Assembly: GCF_026126425.1 (NCBI RefSeq)
Contig: NZ_JAFMPW010000015.1
Coordinates: 1 to 64,000 of the forward strand
From: Muriicola sp. Z0-33
GTDB taxonomy: Bacteria; Bacteroidota; Bacteroidia; Flavobacteriales; Flavobacteriaceae
Direction of reading: 5' to 3'
DNA: 64,000 bases
The first letter of the stretch is position 1. Every line of letters begins with the position of its first letter. Of the stretch, positions 52,792 through 63,038 are shown one piece after another. Made by a program: the position numbers and the translations under genes. Under the pieces are notes generated by a model. It saw only the letters and a list, made by a program, of their open reading frames with translations. It was not told the origin of the DNA and ran no database searches.

Positions 52792-53730
52792 TTAACAAAA
52801 TCTTTCTTTGATCTTATCTACAATGGTTTGTGCCAATTTCTCCTTGCTCTCAACGGTCCATCCGGCCACATGTGGACTAAGCAGTACATTTTCGGCATTT
52901 AAAAGGAACTGAAAGGCCTCGGGAGTATCTTCTGCTGTAAATAACTGTTCAAAGGAGGTCTTTTCATATTCCAGAACGTCCAGACCAGCCCCCAGTATTT
53001 TACCAGACTGGAGTGCGCCAACCAGATCAGTGGTGAGTACACATTTACCCCTGGCGGTATTCAACAACCAGAAAGGTTTATGAAATTTTGCAATGAATTC
53101 TGAATTGATCATGTATTTCGTCAACGGCGTTTCCGGAACATGAAGACTAAGGACATCTGTCCTTTGTTGAAGTTCCTTGATCTCTACCTGCCGGGCGTTC
53201 TCATCTCCAACCCCTTCTTTAATGTCAAAACACAATACCTCGACATCAAAACCGGATAATTTTTTGGCAAAGGCTTTCCCCATATTTCCATATCCGATAA
53301 TACCTACTGTTTTACCCTCGAGTTCCAGTCCTCTATTTCCTTCGCGGTCCCATTTTCCCAGTCTTACTTCTCTGTCCGCTTTGTTTAATTTGTTAAAAAG
53401 GGATAATAGCATTCCCAGACTATGTTCCCCTACGGCGTTGCGATTTCCTTCCGGGGCCGAGGCCAAAAAAATCCCTTTTTCCCCGGCGTATTGAACATCT
53501 ATATTTTCTAATCCTGCTCCTACACGGCCAATGAATTTTAGATTAACAGCCTTGTCTATGAATGCTTTGTCAATGGCAAATCTACTCCTTAGAATAATGC
53601 CTTCATATTGGTGGATGATGGCTTCTATTTCGGATTTGGAAGAATTATAATCCTCGTGATTCTCGTAGCCAAGTGCGTTCAATTGATCTATCAATAGCGG
53701 ATGGTTACTATCGAGGTGTAGAATTTTCAC
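52792..53730 (-). CDS. D-2-hydroxyacid dehydrogenase, SerA-like
   Basis: 312 residues. NAD-binding GIIGYGNMGKAFAK, catalytic Arg in NTARGK, Glu in DVLEYEK and His in SPHVAGW are present, as is VGAGLENIDV. Similar to the catalytic core of phosphoglycerate dehydrogenase, without the ACT extension. Substrate not certain. Six bases after the cupin gene. Confidence 0.88.
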   Translation of the reverse strand: MKILHLDSNHPLLIDQLNALGYENHEDYNSSKSEIEAIIHQYEGIILRSRFAIDKAFIDKAVNLKFIGRVGAGLENIDVQYAGEKGIFLASAPEGNRNAVGEHSLGMLLSLFNKLNKADREVRLGKWDREGNRGLELEGKTVGIIGYGNMGKAFAKKLSGFDVEVLCFDIKEGVGDENARQVEIKELQQRTDVLSLHVPETPLTKYMINSEFIAKFHKPFWLLNTARGKCVLTTDLVGALQSGKILGAGLDVLEYEKTSFEQLFTAEDTPEAFQFLLNAENVLLSPHVAGWTVESKEKLAQTIVDKIKERFC

Positions 53731-53736
53731 TTGACT

Positions 53737-54102
53737 TTATATTTTAGGATATTCGGATTGGGTCATTTCGTGCTGCACCTCACCTGTATGTGCGGTCTGT
53801 TGCTTTTCAAAAAGAAGTAAATGTACTTCTTCATCATTTTTGGTAGCCGGGCAATGTTCTACCCCTTTCGGGACCACTATTATTTCACCCTCTTTAACTA
53901 TTTCTGTCCTATCTCTGAACTGCATATAAAGCGTCCCTTTTAATACCTGAAAGAGTTCATCTTCATTTTGGTGAGCATGCCATACAAATTCGCCTTTTAT
54001 TTTAGCGAGGATCACCTGCATATCATCAACAGTGGCTATTTGATGTGGATGCCAGTGTTTGTTGAATAGTGCATGTTTATCTTTTAGGTTGATGGGCTTC
54101 AT
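53737..54102 (-). CDS. Small cupin protein
   Basis: 121 residues, one cupin barrel: WHAHQNEDELFQVLKGTL (His and Glu metal ligands) and VPKGVEHCPAT (His). A cluster VHLLLFEKQQT follows. Role unknown. Two bases after the PD40 lipoprotein gene. Confidence 0.88.
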   Translation of the reverse strand: MKPINLKDKHALFNKHWHPHQIATVDDMQVILAKIKGEFVWHAHQNEDELFQVLKGTLYMQFRDRTEIVKEGEIIVVPKGVEHCPATKNDEEVHLLLFEKQQTAHTGEVQHEMTQSEYPKI

Positions 54103-54104
54103 TT

Positions 54105-55070
54105 CTATTCGTTTAGTTTAAGGCTTTCCAAATTTACCATATAAATATTTCCCATGCCATTTAATGTGGTTCGGGCATTATCAATAAATTCTTCCACGGA
54201 TTTGTGATCCCTGGCGGTAGTTTCCGCCCTATCGCTCGTGAAATAAAACTTTTTTCTAGGGAGATCAACAAATGGACAGTAATCCAGTTTTTCCGAGTTC
54301 ACCAATTCGCCCATATTTTTTGCAGATGTCCATTTTCCATTTTCATCCTTTTTGCTAAAATAAAGGTCACCACCACCCAGACCGTCCTTTCTTCCAAAGG
54401 AGCTAAAAACCAATAGGTCTTCGTCCGGACTTACGTAGGCATTAAATTCAAAGACAGCGGTATTTATAGTACTATCCAGCGGAGTAGCAGCCTGGTATTT
54501 CCCGTCGGTATATTTACTCAAAAAAATATCCTCCCTCCCAATTCCGTTTTCACGGGTAGCTGTAAAATACAGATTGCCATTACTGCTAACAGCAGGATAA
54601 AATTCATCTTTTGCACTGTTAATCAGGGTGTCCAAGGGAGCAGGGGCCTCCCAGCCATTACCCTTTCTCGAAGTCATCCAAATATTGTAATCTGTCCTTG
54701 TTGTATCATTATCCATTGGTCTTGTCGAGGCAAAAAACAAACGTTGGCCATCTACTGATAAAAAGGGTTCAATATCATTGTATTTACCGGAAAAAGGGAG
54801 TATCTCCTTTTTACCCCACTGTCCTCCTTCTTTTTTTATGCTAACCAAACATCTGGATGTTTGTTTATAATTACCCAGAGTAAAGATAATTTCTTTACCA
54901 TCATTGGAAATAGCCACGTCTCTTTCGTAAAGATCAGTAGAGATAATACCTTCTCCGAATAAAGCAGGTTTATCCGAATTTAAATCCAGGTCCAGTGTAT
55001 TGGTTTTTTTATCCTGGCAGCAGACAAATAAAGCAACAACAACTATGGAAAATATTTTAATGTTAGTCAT
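54105..55070 (-). CDS. PD40 (TolB-like) repeat lipoprotein
   Basis: 321 residues with lipoprotein signal IFSIVVVALFVCC (Cys at about 17 or 18). Four or more PD40-type blades: VAISNDGKEIIFTLG, EPFLSVDGQRLFFASTRP, YPAVSSNGNLYFTATREN, AYVSPDEDLLVFSSFGR, FVDLPRKKFYFTSDR. A periplasmic propeller; partner unknown. First gene of the lipoprotein - cupin - dehydrogenase - LuxR unit. Confidence 0.85.
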   Translation of the reverse strand: MTNIKIFSIVVVALFVCCQDKKTNTLDLDLNSDKPALFGEGIISTDLYERDVAISNDGKEIIFTLGNYKQTSRCLVSIKKEGGQWGKKEILPFSGKYNDIEPFLSVDGQRLFFASTRPMDNDTTRTDYNIWMTSRKGNGWEAPAPLDTLINSAKDEFYPAVSSNGNLYFTATRENGIGREDIFLSKYTDGKYQAATPLDSTINTAVFEFNAYVSPDEDLLVFSSFGRKDGLGGGDLYFSKKDENGKWTSAKNMGELVNSEKLDYCPFVDLPRKKFYFTSDRAETTARDHKSVEEFIDNARTTLNGMGNIYMVNLESLKLNE

Positions 55071-55207
55071 GCGTATAGAGTTAAGTTTTTCTAATTACCA
55101 AAAATTTCGGAATAGTTCCGTATCTCCCTATATACTTTTACTCTTTCCTGAATTTAGCCGGGTGTTTTCTTCGAAATATATTCCGTTTCTGGAAATATAC
55201 CTTATGT

Positions 55208-56560
55208 CTAGATCCCTAAAATTAATTTGGCAATCCAAAAGTAGATCAGGATCCCGAATATGTCATTACTTGTGGTAATAAAAGGGCCGGTTGCTATAGC
55301 CGGATCTATTCCTCTTTTATTCAAAAATAATGGAACAAAGGTGCCGATGATACCTGCCACAATGATTACTACAACCAGAGATAAGGATATGGCCAGCGCA
55401 GTATAAAAGCTGCCATTAAACCACCAGGAGAATAACAATAAAATGGCGGCAAGTATAAGTCCGTTAAGGGTAGCAAGCATCATTTCCTTGAACAGCCGGT
55501 TACTTATACTACCCTTGAGATCATCATTAGCAATACCCTGAACAATAATTGCACTCGATTGAACGCCTACATTACCTGCCATGGCCGCAATAAGCGGTGT
55601 AAAGTAAAAAAGGATGGCATGTTCACTTATAAGTTCTTCAAATCCGCCCATGATAGCCGCGGCGCCTACCCCTCCAATCAATCCGAGAAATAGCCAGGGG
55701 AGACGGGCCCGTGTAAGTTCCCAGATACTATCATCTGCTTCAACATCAGCCGAGATACCGGCTGCTAACTGATAGTCTCTCTCAGCCTCTTCCTTTATTA
55801 CATCAACAATATCATCAATAGTAATCCTCCCTACCAAACGTCCAATTTCGTCCACGACCGGTATGGCTTCCAAATCGTATTTCGACATTATTTTAGCAAC
55901 TTCCTCTGCATCTTCATGAACGTTAACGGCATCTACTTTTGGAATATAAACGTTCTTAATCGGGGCGGTTGTAGAGGTAGTCAGTAAATCCTTTAAGGAG
56001 AGTCTGCCTTTTAACATTCCATCATCATCCACAACGTAAATAGAGTGTACTCTTGTTACATTTTCTGCCTGAGCCCGCATTTCTTTAACGCAGGTGAGAA
56101 CGTTCCAATTTTCGTTAACCTGCACCAATTCTTTCGCCATTAAACCCCCGGCAGAATTTTCATTGTATTGCAGTAGATCGACGATGTCTTTTGCATGCTC
56201 CCTGTCTTCGATCTCGGAGATAACCTCCTCCACAATTTCATCGGGCAGTTCTGCAATTATATCAGCTGCATCATCTGTGTCCAATTCTTCTATTTCTTCT
56301 GCGATTTCTTTTGAAGAAAGATTGTTAAGAATGGCTTCCCTGATGTCTTCATCTAATTCGGTGAGAACATCGGAGGTTTTATCACTATCTAGTAGTTTTA
56401 TGAGGTAGGTTGCATTTTCATCATTCAGTTCGTTGATGATCTCCGCAACATCGGCATAATGCACCTCCTCCAGAATAGAAACCAATTCGGAATCTGCCCG
56501 ATTTTCTATGAGCTGTTCAATATCAGCAACAAGTTCTTCTGTGAGTTTAAACGGTGTCAT
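55208..56560 (-). CDS. mgtE: Magnesium transporter MgtE
   Basis: 450 residues. N-terminal MgtE domain (superhelix, about 1-130), a CBS pair (about 135-260) and five transmembrane helices (from about 285), ending in the [20 protein letters not shown] stretch that lines the pore. A Mg2+ channel gated by cytoplasmic Mg2+. Its start overlaps rsmA by 14 bases, so the two are coupled. Confidence 0.95.
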   Translation of the reverse strand: MTPFKLTEELVADIEQLIENRADSELVSILEEVHYADVAEIINELNDENATYLIKLLDSDKTSDVLTELDEDIREAILNNLSSKEIAEEIEELDTDDAADIIAELPDEIVEEVISEIEDREHAKDIVDLLQYNENSAGGLMAKELVQVNENWNVLTCVKEMRAQAENVTRVHSIYVVDDDGMLKGRLSLKDLLTTSTTAPIKNVYIPKVDAVNVHEDAEEVAKIMSKYDLEAIPVVDEIGRLVGRITIDDIVDVIKEEAERDYQLAAGISADVEADDSIWELTRARLPWLFLGLIGGVGAAAIMGGFEELISEHAILFYFTPLIAAMAGNVGVQSSAIIVQGIANDDLKGSISNRLFKEMMLATLNGLILAAILLLFSWWFNGSFYTALAISLSLVVVIIVAGIIGTFVPLFLNKRGIDPAIATGPFITTSNDIFGILIYFWIAKLILGI

Positions 56561-57416
56561 TTGCTATCTTCTTTGTAAGCCATATAAAATCGGCTACTGC
56601 CATTTGTTCAGGACGGCGATCAAAGATAGCATCTTCTTTTAAATTATTGGAAAGCTCAAAGGTTTTTAGACTATTGCGAAGCGTCTTTCGCCTTTGATTA
56701 AAAGCTGCCTTCACCACTTTTACGAATAGTTTTTCATCACAATCCAGGGTAAATATTTCTTTTCTTCTAAGGCGCAAAACCCCTGAATCTACCTTGGGAG
56801 GAGGATCAAAAACATTAGGAGGAACGGTAAAAAGATATTCCGCATTGTAAAAAGCCTGGACCAGAACAGATAAAATCCCATACGTCTTGCTCCCTGGGCC
56901 AGCACATATACGTTGGGCAACTTCTTTTTGAAACATCCCGGAGAATTCGGGCACTGATGTCTTGATGTCCAATAATTTAAATACAATTTGTGTGGAAATA
57001 TTATAAGGAAAATTACCGGTAATCGCAAAAGATTCATTTTCAAAAAGTGCACTGATATCGTATTTGAGGAAGTCAGCTTCAATCACCCTAAAGCTACCTT
57101 GCCGGTGCATAATACCGGCATTTTCCAAAGGAAAACTATGATTGAGGTAAATAACAGATTCTGCATCGAGCTCCAGGGCCACAAGATTCAAATTCCGAGA
57201 TAGTAAGTATTTGGTTAGAATTCCAGTGCCCGGACCTATCTCTATTACATTTTTATAACCTTTAAGGCTTAATGTATTGGCTATCTTAGCAGCAATTTCC
57301 TCATCTTTTAGGAAATGTTGCCCCAGGTATTTTTTTGCCTTTACCGGACTTTTTTCCTGCCATGTTGAAGGCTTACTTCTTTTTTTCGCAAATCTCGATG
57401 CTTTTCCTTTTCCCAT
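56547..57416 (-). CDS. rsmA: 16S rRNA dimethyladenosine transferase RsmA (KsgA)
   Basis: 289 residues. SAM motif [16 protein letters not shown] and the active-site motif TGNFPYNIS, plus [14 protein letters not shown] and [13 protein letters not shown], define the enzyme that dimethylates A1518/A1519 of 16S rRNA. About 27 basic residues precede the usual start, with no alternative start codon in between, so the extension is probably real. Overlaps mgtE downstream. Confidence 0.95.
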   Translation of the reverse strand: MGKGKASRFAKKRSKPSTWQEKSPVKAKKYLGQHFLKDEEIAAKIANTLSLKGYKNVIEIGPGTGILTKYLLSRNLNLVALELDAESVIYLNHSFPLENAGIMHRQGSFRVIEADFLKYDISALFENESFAITGNFPYNISTQIVFKLLDIKTSVPEFSGMFQKEVAQRICAGPGSKTYGILSVLVQAFYNAEYLFTVPPNVFDPPPKVDSGVLRLRRKEIFTLDCDEKLFVKVVKAAFNQRRKTLRNSLKTFELSNNLKEDAIFDRRPEQMAVADFIWLTKKIANDTV

Positions 57417-57425
57417 ATTTGAAGA

Positions 57426-58073
57426 CTACTGCGGATTCATTTGCTTGCCTAAGTAAACCCACGCACTTTTCCCAGATGCCAAACTGACCTTCTTTCTAAA
57501 GTAAGCCTCTCCTTCATAGGTGTCTGCTACAAAAAGATCGGCACCACTAATGGCAAAAACCTGGCCGGTAACGGAATGCTCTTGCTTATTGGTGTGTGTT
57601 AATGATGGATAAAGACCCGCTACTAAACTGTCTGAAGTTTTGAAGCCCAAAAGCTGGTCCTGAGTTCCTTCCAGTTTTCTGTTGAACAGCATTTTTTGAA
57701 CCTTCTCTTCCTGCAGAGTGCCATAGGTAAATAGATACTCGGTTGCAGGAGTAATATTGGAATGATGATCTCCAATTATCTCCAGTTCAGTTCTAAAGGC
57801 CACAAAACTATTACCGAATCTCTTTATACCATCTTGTCGCATTTTTTCTGCATCTTCCTTGTAGTAGCGATCCAAAGTGGCTTTATCCTTAACAGTATAT
57901 TGGATAGAGTACGTGATTCCGCCCATATCCTCTTCAACTAGTACCTTAGACATTCTGGCCTGTGAGAATTTCCCAAGGGCCAGCATATCGGGGATATGGA
58001 TTTCCTTCATCCATACCAGCCATTGCTCATGAGCAGCTTCTTCTATATTAATAGTAACATTATAGATGTACAT
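57426..58073 (-). CDS. Fusion: DUF4286 plus gamma-glutamylcyclotransferase-like domain
   Basis: 215 residues. Residues 1-105 are the DUF4286 ferredoxin-like fold (MYIYNVTINIEEAAHEQWLV, FAFR-like end FVAFRTEL). Residues about 112-215 have YLFTYGTLQEEKVQKMLFN, GFKTSD and VFAISGADLFVADTYEG, the GGCT/AIG2 cyclotransferase fold with its YGTL loop and a Glu in DTYEGEAY. Gene has no frame break between the parts. Between the TPR gene (3-base gap) and rsmA (9-base gap). Confidence 0.8.
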   Translation of the reverse strand: MYIYNVTINIEEAAHEQWLVWMKEIHIPDMLALGKFSQARMSKVLVEEDMGGITYSIQYTVKDKATLDRYYKEDAEKMRQDGIKRFGNSFVAFRTELEIIGDHHSNITPATEYLFTYGTLQEEKVQKMLFNRKLEGTQDQLLGFKTSDSLVAGLYPSLTHTNKQEHSVTGQVFAISGADLFVADTYEGEAYFRKKVSLASGKSAWVYLGKQMNPQ

Positions 58074-58076
58074 AAT

Positions 58077-59861
58077 TTAATTAATAGAGTCTCCCCTAAG
58101 CATCCTGAAATTCTTTCGTGCTTGAGGAAAATAATAACTGTCCTGATAATTATAGATTATTTTTTCATAGTGAGATTTTGCATTCTCGGGCTCATTATAA
58201 ACATTCCTGTACAGTTCGGCCAATGCAAAATGGGCATCGTCAGCCAAAATATCATTCCCATAAAATGTTATAATCTTCTGGTAGTTGAACCTGGCGGCAT
58301 CATATTCTTTTCTTGCAACCAAGAGTTCACCCTGTTTTAATAATGCTTCATCCTCTATTTTTTCTCCTTTATGATTCAGGAGGATTTCATCTAATGTGGC
58401 TATGGCTTCATCTGTCTTGTTTTGATAGGCGAGCAAGTCGGCCCTGGCAAATTTCTTCAGGGCTGTCTGAGTGGAGTCTTCCAAAGAATTATCAGAGATT
58501 AACAAACTCAATTGCATGGCATCATTGGCAATTAATTGAGAAGTAGATCCTCTTAAAACTTTTAATTGCGTGAGGGCCCAGTCAAAATCTCCTTTATAAA
58601 AACTCGTCTGTGCTACTTTAAATCTGGCGTCCTGTCCCAGGACATCATTCTTAAGGCTTTTCTGAATCTGAGAGAACAGTATTAATGCCTCGTTAAATTT
58701 TTGATCAAATACCAGAATATCACCGAGCGCCAGCTTCACATACGCACTTCCATATCGATTTAGGGGTAAGTCCAGACTCATCTTCAGCATATTAATTGCT
58801 TCACTGGCCATATCTTTCCTGAAAGTGAGGAAATTTGCATATGCCACCTGTAATTGAATAGTCTGAATTTGAAAACCGTATACTTCTAACAGCTTCTCAA
58901 ATTTATTATGCACCACTTCCAATTCTTTTTTATCTGGATTTAATAATGCAATATCTATAAGGTGTAATTCGGCATTTAAGCTGACAACTGCATCTTTGCT
59001 ATTCTTAATGATATATTCAAATATGCTTTTGGCATCTTCGGTCGCACCATCTTCCAGTGCCAGGTTTCCGAGCCCTTCCATACGCTGAAGAGTGCTTTCA
59101 TCTGATCTTCTATATAGGGCTTTTTCCTGGTTGAAGGCACTACTGTATTGTTTTTGCTGTACAAAAAGCCAACTCAATAATTCGTTCCATAGCAGGTCCG
59201 GATTTTTCTGTGCTTTTTGTAACAATATTTTTTTTAGTTTGATATTGTTTTCATTTGAAGGATCGGCACTAATAAAGTTGTCAATGTTCCTTAGTACGTT
59301 GGTTTTGGAAGATTTACCGTTGCTAATTAATTGTAAATAGGCTTCGTACATTTTAGAGATATCGCCCTGTTCCCCATAAATTCGTGCCATTTGAAAATTA
59401 TAGTCGAGTTGCGGATTTAACTCCATGGCCCTGGAATACGCTTTTAAAGCATAATCTAATAACGCATATCGCTGAAACCGAAAACCAATCCCATAGCCAA
59501 AATTTGGATTTTCCTCAATTGCAGACAAGGCAATTTCATAATTTTCCTCCGCCTTTTCAATTAGATCTTGCAGTCTATAGTTATAGCCCAATTCTATATA
59601 AATGGTGGGATAAGGGTTGCCTAAATCTATCTTCTGGAGTAAAAATTCTTCAACCTCCTCATACTTTTCCAATTGCTGATAACAGGCGATAAGTCCTTCA
59701 GCATAATCTGTTCTTCGGGGATTTTTTTCTACTAATTTTTCATAGAATACTACGGCCTTTTTAAATTCACCGTCATTAAAGTATTGTTTTGCCAGGAAAT
59801 CGTCCTGAGAAAATGCTCCCTGGCCCAGGAGTAGAAATACTAGAAGAATTAGGACTCTCAT
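58077..59861 (-). CDS. Exported TPR-repeat protein
   Basis: 594 residues with signal peptide (LILLVFLLLGQGAFSQ). Tetratricopeptide repeats run over most of the chain, for example YFNDGEFKKAVVFYEKLVEK, YAEGLIACYQQLEKYEEVEE and the last DAHFALAELYRNVYNEPENA. Probably a periplasmic scaffold. First gene of the unit that ends in mgtE. Confidence 0.85.
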   Translation of the reverse strand: MRVLILLVFLLLGQGAFSQDDFLAKQYFNDGEFKKAVVFYEKLVEKNPRRTDYAEGLIACYQQLEKYEEVEEFLLQKIDLGNPYPTIYIELGYNYRLQDLIEKAEENYEIALSAIEENPNFGYGIGFRFQRYALLDYALKAYSRAMELNPQLDYNFQMARIYGEQGDISKMYEAYLQLISNGKSSKTNVLRNIDNFISADPSNENNIKLKKILLQKAQKNPDLLWNELLSWLFVQQKQYSSAFNQEKALYRRSDESTLQRMEGLGNLALEDGATEDAKSIFEYIIKNSKDAVVSLNAELHLIDIALLNPDKKELEVVHNKFEKLLEVYGFQIQTIQLQVAYANFLTFRKDMASEAINMLKMSLDLPLNRYGSAYVKLALGDILVFDQKFNEALILFSQIQKSLKNDVLGQDARFKVAQTSFYKGDFDWALTQLKVLRGSTSQLIANDAMQLSLLISDNSLEDSTQTALKKFARADLLAYQNKTDEAIATLDEILLNHKGEKIEDEALLKQGELLVARKEYDAARFNYQKIITFYGNDILADDAHFALAELYRNVYNEPENAKSHYEKIIYNYQDSYYFPQARKNFRMLRGDSIN

Positions 59862-59977
59862 TAAACAAATATACTATAGTTCTTCGGATGTAGTTGTTAA
59901 GAAGAATACAAGGTTATTGTAGAAAGATGATCAAAAGACATCCGTCATAAGCAAATCTATACCGATTTATTTCGGGT

Positions 59978-61249
59978 TTAATCTATGTATTCAAAACCAG
60001 TGTAAGGCACCAATACATCTGGTATTTTAATGCCTTTTGGAGTCTGGTAATTCTCTATGATACCGGCCAAAACTCTGGGCAATGCCAAAGCACTGCCATT
60101 TAAAGTGTGCGCCAATTGAGGTTTATTGTTTTCGTCGCGATATCTCAATTTTAGGCGGTTGGCCTGATATGCTTCAAAGTTGGAAACAGAACTTATCTCC
60201 AGCCATCTGTCCTGGGCGGTTGAAAACACCTCAAAGTCATAGGTGAGTGCTGCAGTAAAACCCAGATCACCTCCACATAGTCTTAATATACGATAGGGCA
60301 GTTGTAAATCTCGCAAAATAGATTTTACGTGCTCTACCATACCGTCTAAAGCAGCATATGAGTTTTCAGGATTTTCCACTCTTACGATCTCTACCTTATC
60401 AAACTGATGCAGCCTGTTTAAGCCTCTTACATGCGCTCCATAACTTCCGGCTTCCCGTCTAAAACAAGGGGTGTAGCCGGTATAAAGAACAGGCAGGTTT
60501 TTGTTATCCAGTATAGTATCTCTTAGTAAATTAGTAATCGGTACTTCAGCCGTCGGGATGAGGTAAAGATTGTCTGCCCCAATATGATACATCTGACCTT
60601 CCTTATCAGGTAACTGTCCCGTGCCAAAACCAGAAGCCTCGTTCACAAGATGTGGCACCTGCATTTCTGTATATCCAGCTTCAGTGTTTTTATCCAGAAA
60701 ATAGGCAATTAGGGCCCGTTGTAGCCGGGCTCCTTTACCCTTATATACCGGGAAGCCCGCAGCTGTAATTTTAACACCTAATTCAAAATCGATGATATTG
60801 TATTTGCTGGCCAGTTCCCAATGCGGTTGTGCACCTTCACTTAACTCGGGGATGTCTCCTTCTCTGAATACCTCCTGATTGTCTTCTTCGGTATTACCTG
60901 CAGGGACATCCTTATGTGGGACATTCGGAATCTGATAAAGCAAATTCTTGAGTTCTGATGCAGTAGCATTTAATACTTCCCCCAAGTTCTTAGATGCTTC
61001 TTTTAATGCAACCGTCTTTTCCTTAATTACGTTGGCTTCAGCAGCTTTGCCACTTTTAAAAAGGAGTCCGATCTCCTTGGAAATCTTGTTGCTTTCTGCC
61101 AGTGTATTGTCTAACTGGGCCTGCGTGGCACGCCTTTTTTCATCTAAGGTCAACACTTCTTCAATTAATGAAGAGGCGTCTAAATTCCTTTTCTTTAGGG
61201 CTTCAATTATTTGAGATTTGTTATCTCGTATGGCCTGTAATTGCAACAT
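59978..61249 (-). CDS. serS: Serine-tRNA ligase
   Basis: 423 residues. N-terminal coiled-coil arm (about 30-105), class II core with motif 2 FRREAGSYGAHVRGLNRLHQ and motif 3 ending TLNGSALALPRVLAGIIENY, plus TGQLPDKEGQMY. Charges tRNA-Ser and tRNA-Sec precursors. No anomaly. Confidence 0.97.
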   Translation of the reverse strand: MLQLQAIRDNKSQIIEALKKRNLDASSLIEEVLTLDEKRRATQAQLDNTLAESNKISKEIGLLFKSGKAAEANVIKEKTVALKEASKNLGEVLNATASELKNLLYQIPNVPHKDVPAGNTEEDNQEVFREGDIPELSEGAQPHWELASKYNIIDFELGVKITAAGFPVYKGKGARLQRALIAYFLDKNTEAGYTEMQVPHLVNEASGFGTGQLPDKEGQMYHIGADNLYLIPTAEVPITNLLRDTILDNKNLPVLYTGYTPCFRREAGSYGAHVRGLNRLHQFDKVEIVRVENPENSYAALDGMVEHVKSILRDLQLPYRILRLCGGDLGFTAALTYDFEVFSTAQDRWLEISSVSNFEAYQANRLKLRYRDENNKPQLAHTLNGSALALPRVLAGIIENYQTPKGIKIPDVLVPYTGFEYID

Positions 61250-61300
61250 TCATTCAGATTTTACTCGTGCAAATTTAAGTTAATCCAGCGATTTAAGATA

Positions 61301-61308
61301 TATATTTG
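61301..61308 (+). promoter_or_regulatory. Candidate -7 box for the VOC gene
   Basis: TATATTTG, full TAnnTTTG match, 30 bases before the start at 61339. No clear -33 box. Confidence 0.4.
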
Positions 61309-61338
61309 TGTTGTAAGTAAATAAATAGCGATAAACCG

Positions 61339-61719
61339 ATGGTTTTTGAACACTTTGCCTTGAATATAGCTGCCGTTGATGAAGTGGTGAATTGGTATAC
61401 AACCCATTTGGCGCTAACAGTCGTTAGTCGTCAACAGGAGGCTCCTTATATGACCTTCCTGAGCGATACCAGCGGGAGGGTAATTCTGGAGTTATATCAC
61501 AGACCTGATGAGTTGATCACGGATTTTAATAAGCAACATCCGCTGACTTTTCATCTGGCATTTGTTTCCGAAGATGCAGAAAAGGACAAAGAGCGGTTAA
61601 TGAATTCCGGGGCAACTTTTGCAGAGGAGGTAAGGAAAGAAGATGGAAGCCTCCTGGTTATGCTCAGAGATCCCTGGGGGATGCCTTTGCAGCTATGCCA
61701 GCGCAGCGTTAAATTCTGA
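61339..61719 (+). CDS. VOC-family protein, possible metal site change
   Basis: 126 residues with two VOC modules. First half FEHFALNIAAVDEVVNWY and VILELYHRP; second TFHLAFVSEDAEK and LRDPWGMPLQLCQR. Ligand candidates are His, Glu, His and, where the fourth is usually Glu, a Gln (PLQL). Substrate unknown. Convergent with the HTTM gene, divergent from serS. Confidence 0.82.
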   Translation: MVFEHFALNIAAVDEVVNWYTTHLALTVVSRQQEAPYMTFLSDTSGRVILELYHRPDELITDFNKQHPLTFHLAFVSEDAEKDKERLMNSGATFAEEVRKEDGSLLVMLRDPWGMPLQLCQRSVKF

Positions 61720-61724
61720 ATTTG

Positions 61725-63038
61725 TTATTTCTCCGAAGGCAGGATCCAGTCGTGGTGTTTAAAATGATTCCATTTCTCTGCCGCCAGGTCCACATCCGGA
61801 TCAATGAATGGTTTTGATTCTTTTCCATTAATGCGAACTCTTGAAATGACATAAACTGCAACGTCAACCCCCATTTTTGCATTATCCGATTTAATCCTCT
61901 GGGCAAACTGCCAGATAAAATCCGGGTAGGCGCCAATTTTTCTGGTCTGACTTCTGGTGAGGTAGTCATTTTTATTAATGAATTGCGATGCACCGGTCTT
62001 TTTGTTTACTACTTTAAACCTGACGGTACCTGCCCGGCTTCTCAGCATCATGCGCCAGCTCATTCTATGGCCTTCTTCGGTCCATAAGACATTGTCCTTT
62101 ATGAAATGATGTCTTAGAGGCAGCAATAACTGAATAGTGAAATATATCCCGCCTATTAACAGCAAGACATTTTTATACGAAGGAACATGTATTTCGCCAG
62201 TACTATACGACGGTTTCTTTCTAAAGCAGCGCTTTCTAATAGTTTCCGGCTCAAAAAAGAAGACGGTGAAGGCAAGCGAGAGGTAAGGAAATATCCCAAT
62301 CTGGAATACCACGGAATTGAATAAGTGGAAAAATATTGAAGCAATAAAGGCCAACTTGCGTGTAGGTTTCCATAATAGTGCAGGGATCACCAGCAGGTCA
62401 AAAATTATTCCGGTAAATCCAATAATCTTATGCACCCAGAGTTGCTGCAAAAAATCACCTATGAGGAAATAATCGGCTTTGCTCTGCATTAATATTTTAA
62501 TAAAACCAAAGTTGAGCCAATCGGCATATAATTTGGCAATTGAGGCAAAGGTATATACCATGAAGAGCTGAAGAACAAAGATCCACTTTACGTATTGGTT
62601 CATGGCATTTGTTCCTATTTCAGGATGTTTTTTGGCATCCAGGGAATGGCTGGTATGTGCAGGGAGAAAACACATAATAAGTGAGATCAGAATAAGCAAA
62701 TAATAGTGGTTGTTATAGGCAGTTTTCTGCATAAGGTACACCCCCGTCCATAGTATGGTGAAGGAAATAATTGCAAAGCGATACCTATACCCAAATGCGA
62801 TTAACAGACCAAGGGTACCCATAACTATAAAATACCAGTACATTCCATTTCCCGGCAAAGGTTGAAGCCATTCAAAACCTATAAAAGAGAATGTAAATTG
62901 GGGCGTAACCAGCACGCGCCGTACCCATCCGGTAATTATTGCGCCATAACATTCCAGGCTGATAAGGATGCCGAATAAAATCCGAAACAGGATGAGCGGA
63001 CTATTATCAATCTTTTTATGCAGAATACGATCTAGCAT
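61725..63038 (-). CDS. HTTM-domain membrane protein, vitamin K-dependent gamma-carboxylase-like
   Basis: 437 residues with about seven membrane helices in the first 320 residues, then a soluble C-terminal segment. The FRILFGILISLECYGAI start and NFGFIKILMQSKADYFLIG pattern fit the HTTM family, which includes vertebrate gamma-glutamyl carboxylase; bacterial members are mostly uncharacterised. Its ATG follows the ribF stop with no gap. Confidence 0.85.
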   Translation of the reverse strand: MLDRILHKKIDNSPLILFRILFGILISLECYGAIITGWVRRVLVTPQFTFSFIGFEWLQPLPGNGMYWYFIVMGTLGLLIAFGYRYRFAIISFTILWTGVYLMQKTAYNNHYYLLILISLIMCFLPAHTSHSLDAKKHPEIGTNAMNQYVKWIFVLQLFMVYTFASIAKLYADWLNFGFIKILMQSKADYFLIGDFLQQLWVHKIIGFTGIIFDLLVIPALLWKPTRKLAFIASIFFHLFNSVVFQIGIFPYLSLAFTVFFFEPETIRKRCFRKKPSYSTGEIHVPSYKNVLLLIGGIYFTIQLLLPLRHHFIKDNVLWTEEGHRMSWRMMLRSRAGTVRFKVVNKKTGASQFINKNDYLTRSQTRKIGAYPDFIWQFAQRIKSDNAKMGVDVAVYVISRVRINGKESKPFIDPDVDLAAEKWNHFKHHDWILPSEK

